A stretch of 48,211 nucleotides of DNA from an uncultured Flavobacteriales bacterium (lineage in GTDB: Bacteria > Bacteroidota > Bacteroidia > Flavobacteriales_D > Crocinitomicaceae), in the NCBI GenBank assembly GCA_903939755.1, contig CAJAII010000059.1:1-48211 (forward strand). Direction: 5' to 3'. This document shows, piece by piece, positions 41,181 to 48,211 of the stretch. The stretch's first letter is position 1. Each line of letters starts with the position of its first letter. A model generated the notes under the pieces. It did no database searches. It saw only the letters and a program-made list of their open reading frames with translations, and was not told where the DNA came from. The position numbers and the translations under genes were made by a program.

Positions 41181-44100
41181 TTATAATTTCACAAACGGTA
41201 ATGTCTTGCTTTGATCTGCTTGTATAATTTTTACATAATAGACGCCTTGAAGAAAGGTAGCAACGTCTATTTCTGCACTCATCACTGATTCTTGTACTTT
41301 ATCCAAGATTTGCTTGTAAACTAGTTGACCATTTAAATTGTAAATTTCCAACTCGGTTAATCCTACACCAGATGCAGTGTTATTAATGGTAATAGTGATA
41401 TTGGAAGAACTTGGATTTGGATATAAAAAAGCAAATTCACCATCTGGTAAAACGGGGCAGGGTAAGAATTTTGTACCCGGAGATCCTCCTTCGCAGCCAA
41501 TAAACCAAGATAAACCATTGTTGGGATTAAGGTAGCCATCATAAAAATTATATTCATTCGTAAAGTCTTGGAAACTTGGAATAGTTGACCAAGGAGCTAT
41601 CGTATCGTAATTAAAACTACTGATTAAGATCCCACTATTATCATACAAGCGAATCCCATCTTTTGGTGACAGGCCAAAGTCAAATTGTCCAATTACATTT
41701 TGAACTAAAGGATTTCTTAAATTAAAAGCGGTAAGGTCATTCCCAACAACAAGAAAGGCATCAGGAGCTAGGTTTATAGCTGGAAAGATGTATTCATGGT
41801 CGTTTTTGGAATCTTTGAAAACGTAGCCAAGTAGATTAATGTCGCTTGAAGTATTATTGTAGAGCTCAATCCAATCGCCAGCATTATAAATTTGGTTGGT
41901 GTTATTGTAGCTAAATTCACTCACATATATTGGCTCTTCACATTCTTCGTATGCTTTGCCAGGTGATCCTCCGATGCAACCACAGAACCATGAATTTTCA
42001 TCAAGCAAGGAAATGGAGGTATGTTTGTTTTCTAAGGTTCTTCCCCAACCATCTGCACACTTAGGGTAGGGCGCTTCATCCGAATAAACCGCTACTAAGG
42101 CCATACTATCAAAAGGATTGAAAATTCGAATGGAGTCGTATTTATTGCTCCAAACAAAACCAGTTCCTCCAACCACATTTTGAACTTGGGGATACATGCT
42201 ATTAAAAAGTGCCATGTTTTCACAAACCACCAAATAACCATTAGGTGGAATTATAGTTTGGTCCTCAAAACTAAATTTATCGTAATGGTTCTTTGTCTGA
42301 ATATGCCAAGCCGTTAAATCCATAGCCGTATTTCCAAAATTGTGCAATTCAATCCAATTTCCGCCATCTATTGTTGCGTCTGGATTGTAATTAATCTCTG
42401 AAATAGTTAAGGATGGTTCTTCTGGCGATCCAATAAATACAGCTTTAAATAAATCATTTTGATCAATGTTTTGGGTAATGCTGGACTGTAATAAACTTCC
42501 TGCTGGAAGTGTCATGTTTTGAACCCAATTTTGGAAGGTATAGCCAGGATTTGCAATGGCTGTAATTTTTACGGGAACACCGTCAAAATAAACACCTGTC
42601 CATGGAAGTGTTTCCGGTACAATAGTAGAAATTTTGATATATCCAGCGCCTGCAGGAAATACATCTAGACTCACATTTACTTTTTTTACTAAATTAAATT
42701 CAGTAACCATTTGATCTCGTACGACAGCATTTCGATTATTAAATTGGGCAATATGAACATCTCGCCAATAGGCAAAGTTTGCCATTCCTCCTGCTACGTC
42801 TCCTGTCCATAATTGAAAATGCCTAGGCATATCTGGAAGTAATTCGTTGTACATGCTATCAATAATAGGGGTGTATTTATTACTTTGAAAAGTGAAATTC
42901 ATAAGGTCTGCATAGCGATTCACAAAATAATTCTTAAATTCTGTGTTTTGAACTAAGGCGTCATAGATTTGCCAAAATGGATTCGGTTGTTGGTTGTTCC
43001 TAAACCAATCAAACATATTGGTATTATAATCGGTCCAACCACCAAGGCCCCATTCTAAATCTTGTAAATAGAAACGCCATTTGTTATCGGTGGTGCGCAT
43101 CCTTGCCATTTTCATGTTATTGTAGATCCAATCGGCATTTGCATACCAGTTTTCTCCTGCAATGTAATCTGTGAAATTATACAAGTCTAGTTTTTTATTG
43201 CTTTCATTAAAATAGGTAGGACTCGCAGCATCTGCTGTAGTGATGTAATCGCGCATGGAGTAAAATGATGTATCCGATCCTTTTACTATTCTAATCACCC
43301 CAGCGCCATAAAAATAACTTACTGAAAGTAAATCCAAACTGTCCATGTCGTTATTGTAATTATTTTTAAAGTATCCTTCGTTGGCTTTTTCACGCACCTC
43401 GTAAACACCAAAATATTGACCATTTAAGAATACGTTTGCTGGGGTATACGCTTGCGAATTAACATTGGTTTTTGCCATTATTCTACAAAGGGTTGCATCT
43501 CTTTGCGGGTAAGCGTTCCAAAAATTACTACCATTACGAATATAGAGCGCATAATAATCTTCAATATATGGTTTTTGAGGTATAATTGGATAGTGAATAG
43601 GCACCCCTTCTCCATACAAGGAATGAGCGGGTTCAATTGTTACACTATGTTGTGGATTAGATCGGCTTCCACCTGCTCCTCCATCTGGTTTTACTGAGGC
43701 CCTTGTTTCAAACTTTTTTATTCCATTTGCATCAAAGTATTCTACCACACATGGCTTTTTCCAGTCTGTCCACCAATTATCAAAAATTCCATTGCCTCCA
43801 TAAAGGTCTACTGAATCAATTGTCAAGGAAATAATGGGTAAGGTAAAATCTTCTTGAAACAAAAATGTTTCGGTACTAACTAAACTTGGAAGTAAATTCG
43901 TTCCAACTGGGAAACAACGAACTTTCAACACACAATTCGTCGAAAGTAAGATGGGTCCAGCTACCAACGGTGAATTTGCGCTAGGATTAACCCCAGTTAG
44001 GGTGTACCTAAGTTCACCATTTGCCACAGAATTATTAACGATATTAGCAAGAATAGGTCCTTGAAATACACCGCCAGTATTGGTGATGGTCGCTTGATTT

Positions 44101-45176
44101 TCATAGCCATCATACCCAATGGAGGTATTGTTTGAAGCATTGGGTGTTGGAACATTAAAAGTGGCACTTTGACTTCCGCCATCTACCACTTTACCATTCG
44201 ACATATTTGGCTCAAGGTCACTTATGAGCAATGAATCAACAAAAACGCCCGCTGGATTAGAAAGAAAAAGCATTTCACCACTTGTTGAGATGCCAAAATT
44301 TGTTTCTAGTGTTCCGCCAACCGTTGCTGTGAAATACGGATGCGTTGTACCACTTGCAAATGTACCAGGTGTGTCATAGCCAAATGTTAAATAGGGTTTT
44401 CCGGTTAAATCGGATGAATTCGGATCTGTATTGTGAATTTCAATTGCGAGTACATTATTCCCAAGGATAAGTGCTGCTTGAATAGTGGCCGTGTCAATTT
44501 CAAAAGATGGAATAGCAGCGCCTTGTGGTAGTGTTGCTTCGTGATCGCTCGCTAATTCATCCCATGTAGGTGGCGTACCTGTTAGACCTGCACGTGCGAT
44601 TTCAATACCATTCAAGTAAGCTACAAATCCATCGTCATAATCGATGTCTAGGATTGTTTTTTTTATGGCATTTATATTCGTGCATTGAAAATTGATTCTA
44701 GAATAAATCGTCGCAAAAGGTCCAATTATATCTGTTGCATCATCGCCGTCACCATAACCAATGCTTGCTGGTCCACTCGACCAAGCGCTGCTGTTAAAGG
44801 TGCTACTATTCCATTGGGGAATTTCGGCAATGGGTGTTTCATATTGCCAAATCGAATCGGCAAATACGGCTGTTTCATAGTGATCAATAAAACTTACGGT
44901 GTTTTTATTTACTGCATGGACCACTAAAAAACCTGATGGGCTAATCATTGTAGTAGGAAAAGTCCATTTCAAAGGTAAATTTCGATCGTCACTGAGCCCA
45001 TACCCTCCAATATTGGTTGGGATTGCCGAACCATTATAAATTTCTATCCAATCTGGGGTGCTTCCGTTCGGCAATACAATGGTATTGCCATTCGCATTAC
45101 TCGCTTCATTGATATTAAATTGAGAAAACAAGAAGCCAACCGGTAATAAAAAAAATAGAAGTATAAATTTCCGCAT
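41181..45176 (-). CDS. secreted CotH-family / lamin-tail-domain protein with T9SS type A sorting domain
   Basis: The 1331-residue exported protein has a signal peptide (MRKFILLFFLLPVGFLFSQ). A lamin-tail domain (LTD) lies at about 20-95 (DWIEIYNGS). A chitobiase C-terminal-like segment is near 380-440, and a CotH-type kinase-like region at about 480-830 holds VKPDGGAGGSRSNPQHSV, GVYEVREKANEGYF and WRFYLQDLEWGLGG. An InlB-like beta repeat is near 870-920. Two more LTDs, about 945-1060 (NWIELHNFG) and 1095-1210 (DWIELYNNT), precede a type A sorting domain (FLYPNPSSSNITI ... QGVYYVKII). CotH proteins are atypical kinases in spore coats; in Bacteroidota the substrate is unknown. Confidence 0.88.
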   Translation of the reverse strand: MRKFILLFFLLPVGFLFSQFNINEASNANGNTIVLPNGSTPDWIEIYNGSAIPTNIGGYGLSDDRNLPLKWTFPTTMISPSGFLVVHAVNKNTVSFIDHYETAVFADSIWQYETPIAEIPQWNSSTFNSSAWSSGPASIGYGDGDDATDIIGPFATIYSRINFQCTNINAIKKTILDIDYDDGFVAYLNGIEIARAGLTGTPPTWDELASDHEATLPQGAAIPSFEIDTATIQAALILGNNVLAIEIHNTDPNSSDLTGKPYLTFGYDTPGTFASGTTHPYFTATVGGTLETNFGISTSGEMLFLSNPAGVFVDSLLISDLEPNMSNGKVVDGGSQSATFNVPTPNASNNTSIGYDGYENQATITNTGGVFQGPILANIVNNSVANGELRYTLTGVNPSANSPLVAGPILLSTNCVLKVRCFPVGTNLLPSLVSTETFLFQEDFTLPIISLTIDSVDLYGGNGIFDNWWTDWKKPCVVEYFDANGIKKFETRASVKPDGGAGGSRSNPQHSVTIEPAHSLYGEGVPIHYPIIPQKPYIEDYYALYIRNGSNFWNAYPQRDATLCRIMAKTNVNSQAYTPANVFLNGQYFGVYEVREKANEGYFKNNYNNDMDSLDLLSVSYFYGAGVIRIVKGSDTSFYSMRDYITTADAASPTYFNESNKKLDLYNFTDYIAGENWYANADWIYNNMKMARMRTTDNKWRFYLQDLEWGLGGWTDYNTNMFDWFRNNQQPNPFWQIYDALVQNTEFKNYFVNRYADLMNFTFQSNKYTPIIDSMYNELLPDMPRHFQLWTGDVAGGMANFAYWRDVHIAQFNNRNAVVRDQMVTEFNLVKKVNVSLDVFPAGAGYIKISTIVPETLPWTGVYFDGVPVKITAIANPGYTFQNWVQNMTLPAGSLLQSSITQNIDQNDLFKAVFIGSPEEPSLTISEINYNPDATIDGGNWIELHNFGNTAMDLTAWHIQTKNHYDKFSFEDQTIIPPNGYLVVCENMALFNSMYPQVQNVVGGTGFVWSNKYDSIRIFNPFDSMALVAVYSDEAPYPKCADGWGRTLENKHTSISLLDENSWFCGCIGGSPGKAYEECEEPIYVSEFSYNNTNQIYNAGDWIELYNNTSSDINLLGYVFKDSKNDHEYIFPAINLAPDAFLVVGNDLTAFNLRNPLVQNVIGQFDFGLSPKDGIRLYDNSGILISSFNYDTIAPWSTIPSFQDFTNEYNFYDGYLNPNNGLSWFIGCEGGSPGTKFLPCPVLPDGEFAFLYPNPSSSNITITINNTASGVGLTELEIYNLNGQLVYKQILDKVQESVMSAEIDVATFLQGVYYVKIIQADQSKTLPFVKL

Positions 45177-45249
45177 GTAAATTTTGTTTCAGCTAAATTA
45201 AGAAATATATAGCTTATCTAATTAATCAATGAGGTATAAATACTCTTGT

Positions 45250-46122
45250 CTAGCTAGCATTTGAAAAATACAAAATGATAATGGCTAGAATTGAAAAACA
45301 AAGTCCAATCGATTTTTTAAGATTTAAACGTTCCGAAAAAATCAATAAGCCTATAAAAGTGGACAAAATTACCACCGCTACATTCATCACTGCTAAAACG
45401 GTTGAGTCGGACCACCCAGTTGATTTATATGCGGCGAGTAAAAGGTAGATAGAAAAATAATTGGGTATCCCTAAGATGATACCAGCGAGGATACTCCTTA
45501 GCTTTATTTTTGTTTTTTTTCGGATTAATTGGATACCAATTAGTGAGATACCAATTATCCCAGCAAATAAGAATCCCATAGCTGAAAATAAGCCTGGATG
45601 AAGGCCATTTAATTCGCTTTTTTGAATAAGATTGAGTAAAAAATCCAATAGCCCACTGCCAATGAATAATATAAGTAGCATCCAGATCGCACTTTGACCA
45701 TTTTTAACTTTAGTATTGGGCAAAGAAATCAGTATTACTCCAATAAAAGCGGTAATTATTCCAATTATTTTTAGTGCTGTGATACTTTCGTTATTGTGCC
45801 AAATCATGGCCATCATAGAAATTGCCATCGACATTTTAACAGCAACTGAAGTGGATGCGACTCCATTTCTTTGCGAGCTAAGTCCCATTATTAAAAACAA
45901 GGAAATGAATAATAAAGCACATAACAAAGCGTAAAAAATGATGTTTCCTTCGAATTGACTCACCCCAACTAAGTTGGAAGAAAATAGAATGAGCCCACAA
46001 CTAGCAGCGGTAAAGTAGTTAGCAACAATCGCTTGAAATGTATCAATCTTGTATTTTGGAAATAGTTTAAAAAGTACAAAAATTAGGCTTGAACAAATAA
46101 TGCAAAATATAAATTCTATCAT
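45250..46122 (-). CDS. EamA/DMT-family transporter
   Basis: The 290-residue inner-membrane protein has about ten hydrophobic helices in two similar halves, as in the drug/metabolite transporter superfamily. Residues about 1-135 hold the first half (ending GVILISLPNT) and 145-290 the second (ending SIGLCFSILAIIILYF). Conserved-looking positions include GLSSQRNGVASTSVAVKMSM in the first half and LAVMNVAVVILSTFIGLLIFSE in the second. The substrate cannot be predicted. Its start overlaps the ribD stop by 4 nt, so the pair is coupled; a link to riboflavin export is possible but unproven. Confidence 0.85.
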   Translation of the reverse strand: MIEFIFCIICSSLIFVLFKLFPKYKIDTFQAIVANYFTAASCGLILFSSNLVGVSQFEGNIIFYALLCALLFISLFLIMGLSSQRNGVASTSVAVKMSMAISMMAMIWHNNESITALKIIGIITAFIGVILISLPNTKVKNGQSAIWMLLILFIGSGLLDFLLNLIQKSELNGLHPGLFSAMGFLFAGIIGISLIGIQLIRKKTKIKLRSILAGIILGIPNYFSIYLLLAAYKSTGWSDSTVLAVMNVAVVILSTFIGLLIFSERLNLKKSIGLCFSILAIIILYFSNAS

Positions 46123-47153
46123 CTTCTAGTAAAGTAAAATATGGTGTCGTGATCATTAAATTGATGTGCTCGAATAGGGACTTTGTTGATAATGGGCGCT
46201 TTCACACCATCTCCAAACTTAATATCACCAACCAGAACGCGTGCTTCATCCCACACATTATCAATGATAAAATATTGGAGTGTTCGACTGCCTCCTTCCA
46301 CTAAGACGGATTGGATATTGCGCTTATACAGTTCTTCTAAAATGTATTTAGTGGATGTTTCCTGAATTTTTATCCATTCAACACCTTCAATTTTTAAATT
46401 TTTTAATCTATTGAAGACTAGGGTAGGTGCATCGCTGGAAAAAATATTCACATCTTTACTCAATTGCATTTGACTATCAATTACAATTCTTGTTGGATTT
46501 TTACCGCTAATCTCACGAACAGTGAGGGATGGATTATCATTCAAAATGGTATTTCTACCTACGAGAATACTTTGCTCTTCGCTTCTCCATTTATGAACAA
46601 GGACTTTCGATTCAGGGGAGGAAATCCAATTGATGCCTTTTTCGTCCGTTTCTCGATTTTTATCTAAATAACCATCGGATGTCTGCGCCCATTTTAAAAT
46701 TACGTAGGGCCGTCTTTTTTCATGAAAGGTGAAAAATCGTTTGTTTAATTTCCGACATTCTTCTTCAAGAACATTCTCAATGACTTCAATCCCCGATCTT
46801 TTTAAATACTCTATGCCTTTTCCTCCAACGATTGGATTACTATCCCTACTTCCAATTACAGCTGTTTTTATCTTTCGATTTATGAGTTCGTGTACACAAG
46901 GAGGTGTTTTTCCATAATGAACGCAAGGTTCTAAAGAAATATATACGGTTGAATTTTCTATTTCTTTCTGATCTATAACACTTTCTATTGCTTTTATTTC
47001 GGCATGTTTCCCACCGTATTCTGAATGATATCCTTCTCCGATTACCAAACCATTTTTTACGATAACACAACCTACCATTGGGTTTGGACTGACATTTCCC
47101 TGCCCTAAATAAGCGAGGTCAACGCAACGTTGCATAAATATTTCATGTTCCAT
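46119..47153 (-). CDS. ribD: bifunctional pyrimidine deaminase/reductase of riboflavin synthesis
   Basis: The 344-residue enzyme deaminates the GTP-derived pyrimidine and then reduces its ribose. The N-terminal deaminase has the zinc motif KHAEIKA (His50, Glu52) and LEPCVHYGKTPPC (Cys77, Cys86). The C-terminal reductase domain starts near residue 145 with RPYVILKWAQTSDGY. It also holds WRSEEQSILVGRNTILNDNPSLT and VLVEGGSRTLQYFI. It carries out steps two and three of riboflavin biosynthesis. It overlaps the EamA transporter by 4 nt and is divergent from era. Confidence 0.95.
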   Translation of the reverse strand: MEHEIFMQRCVDLAYLGQGNVSPNPMVGCVIVKNGLVIGEGYHSEYGGKHAEIKAIESVIDQKEIENSTVYISLEPCVHYGKTPPCVHELINRKIKTAVIGSRDSNPIVGGKGIEYLKRSGIEVIENVLEEECRKLNKRFFTFHEKRRPYVILKWAQTSDGYLDKNRETDEKGINWISSPESKVLVHKWRSEEQSILVGRNTILNDNPSLTVREISGKNPTRIVIDSQMQLSKDVNIFSSDAPTLVFNRLKNLKIEGVEWIKIQETSTKYILEELYKRNIQSVLVEGGSRTLQYFIIDNVWDEARVLVGDIKFGDGVKAPIINKVPIRAHQFNDHDTIFYFTRR

Positions 47154-47231
47154 ACGGGTAGTAAAGTTAATTATTTAGGGAATACTTGGCTTATTTCCGG
47201 ATTTCTAATTTTAAGGCTGTGTTTAATTCGT

Positions 47232-47239
47232 TACCTTTG
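47232..47239 (+). promoter_or_regulatory. -7 box of era
   Basis: TACCTTTG ends 16 nt before the ATG at 47256. No clear -33 TTTG at the usual distance. Confidence 0.45.
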
Positions 47240-47255
47240 CAGCTAGTTTAAATGA

Positions 47256-48131
47256 ATGGCACATAAATCAGGTTTTGTAAGTATTGTTGGAAGTCCAAAT
47301 GTAGGCAAGTCTACATTAATGAATCATTTGGTAGGTGAAAAGTTATCGATTGTTACAGCTAAGGCTCAAACAACGCGCCATCGGATTCTTGGAATTGTAA
47401 ATGAAGAGGATTATCAGATTGTTTTTTCAGATACTCCAGGTGTTATTAATGCCGCATATAAACTTCATGAAAACATGATGGAGTATGTAAATGCTTCTTT
47501 ACAAGATGCAGACTTAGTGTTGTTTATTACGGATACGCAGGAAAATGAAATGAATCACAAGGCAACACTTGAGAAGATCAAAAAATTGAAGGTACCTGTT
47601 TTGTGTTTAATCAATAAAATTGATTTATCAAACCAAGAAGAAGTAATGGAAAAGGCATTGTACTGGCAAAATGAATTGCCGGACGCGCTGGTTTTTCCAA
47701 TTTCTGCCTTGCATAATTTTAGCATTGATGCTGTTTGGTTAAAAATTTTATCGCTAATTCCTGAAAATCCTCCCTACTACGATAAAGAAGAAATTTCTGA
47801 TCGTCCCATGCGATTTTTTGTGTCAGAAATTATCCGCGGTAAGATTTTTTACCTTTGTCAAAAAGAAGTTCCTTACAGTTGTCAAATTGAAATTGAGGAG
47901 TTTATTGAAGAGGAAAATATCACTCGAATTAGAGCCATTATTATTGTGGAAAGAGAATCCCAAAAAGGAATCGTAATTGGTAAAGGAGGGGAGATGCTGA
48001 AGAAAATCGGAAGTAGTGCGCGCTTTGAAATTCAAAAATTTCTGGATAAGAAAGTCTACTTGGATACTTTTGTTAAAGTAGATAAAGATTGGCGATCAAC
48101 AGAAGCGAAGCTAAAAAAATACGGATATTAA
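47256..48131 (+). CDS. era: GTPase Era
   Basis: The 291-residue protein has a GTPase domain with the P-loop GSPNVGKST (residues 12-20), TTRHR in switch I, SDTPGV in switch II (Asp59) and NKID (120-123). A C-terminal type II KH domain contains VIGKGGEMLKKIGSSAR, which binds the 3' end of 16S rRNA. Era functions in 30S subunit maturation. An ATG four bases upstream is out of frame and unlikely to be used. It is followed 21 nt later by der, another ribosome-assembly GTPase, in the same orientation. Confidence 0.97.
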   Translation: MAHKSGFVSIVGSPNVGKSTLMNHLVGEKLSIVTAKAQTTRHRILGIVNEEDYQIVFSDTPGVINAAYKLHENMMEYVNASLQDADLVLFITDTQENEMNHKATLEKIKKLKVPVLCLINKIDLSNQEEVMEKALYWQNELPDALVFPISALHNFSIDAVWLKILSLIPENPPYYDKEEISDRPMRFFVSEIIRGKIFYLCQKEVPYSCQIEIEEFIEEENITRIRAIIIVERESQKGIVIGKGGEMLKKIGSSARFEIQKFLDKKVYLDTFVKVDKDWRSTEAKLKKYGY

Positions 48132-48152
48132 TAGTCAATAGGAGAATAAAAA

Positions 48153-48211
48153 ATGAGCAATATTGTCGCCATTGTTGGAAGACCAAATGTTGGAAAATCT
48201 ACACTTTTTAA
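48153..48211 (+). CDS. der: GTPase Der (EngA), 5' end only
   Basis: Only 19 complete codons are present before the window ends: MSNIVAIVGRPNVGKSTLF. This is the N-terminal G1 motif of Der (VGRPNVGKSTLF), a GTPase with two G domains involved in 50S assembly. A Shine-Dalgarno-like GGAGAA starts at 48141, 7 nt upstream of the ATG, which is rare in this window. The rest lies beyond the right edge. Confidence 0.85.
   Translation, partial: MSNIVAIVGRPNVGKSTLF

Noticed and set aside
41363..41557. Antisense open frames inside large genes (this and many others of 60-130 codons)
   Set aside because: They lie wholly within well-supported coding regions in another frame and carry no family motif.

Overview
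This window looks like the chromosome of a member of the Bacteroidota, most likely a Flavobacteriales-type bacterium. The DNA is AT-rich. Many start codons lack a clear Shine-Dalgarno sequence but have the Bacteroidota promoter box TAnnTTTG close upstream. Several large secreted proteins end in type IX secretion system (T9SS) sorting domains, of both type A and the gliding-motility-associated type B. A family-level placement (for example Crocinitomicaceae) is a guess. No rRNA, tRNA, CRISPR array, integrase or prophage was seen.

Layout. 1-3937: two lipoproteins and an SprB-repeat surface protein. 4035-4683: a REP/RAYT element (a single Y1 transposase between inverted REP-like copies). 4854-8087: a large secreted Asp-box (sortilin-like) protein. 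8119-11342: a tightly packed minus-strand operon hpt-adk-obg-PAP2-crcB plus a 54-residue membrane protein that is easily missed. 11433-12596: purK. 12639-16213: an accessory-looking locus with a WYL-domain regulator, two paralogous small proteins on either side of it, a coiled-coil protein with a UVR-like motif, and a DUF932-like protein. 16216-21353: ACMSD-like amidohydrolase, GNAT acetyltransferase, T9SS-exported subtilisin, nitroreductase and pirin. 21744-25321: a fused SpmA/SpmB-type membrane protein, its small partner, a T9SS cargo protein and a lipoprotein. 25322-27013: a DUF4143 ATPase set in unusual, structure-rich intergenic DNA. 27014-36096: a PorP/SprF-OmpA fusion with two giant tandem paralogues carrying type B sorting domains, a cell-surface export module. 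36117-40497: pdhC, pdhA, lgt and trhO. 40696-47153: an acidic protein, a CotH/lamin-tail secreted protein, an EamA transporter and ribD. 47256 to the end: era and the start of der.

How it fits together. Most of the window is housekeeping: purine salvage and synthesis, GTPases, pyruvate dehydrogenase, lipoprotein maturation, tRNA modification and riboflavin. This is interleaved with the outer-membrane and secretion biology typical of the phylum. The most unusual part is 12639-16213. The promoter of the minus-strand pair and that of the DUF932-like gene share an ACGGAAT element at exactly the same 7-nt distance from the -7 box, each with a second (full or degenerate) copy 13 nt further upstream. 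This suggests one regulator, plausibly the WYL protein, controls both arms of the locus.
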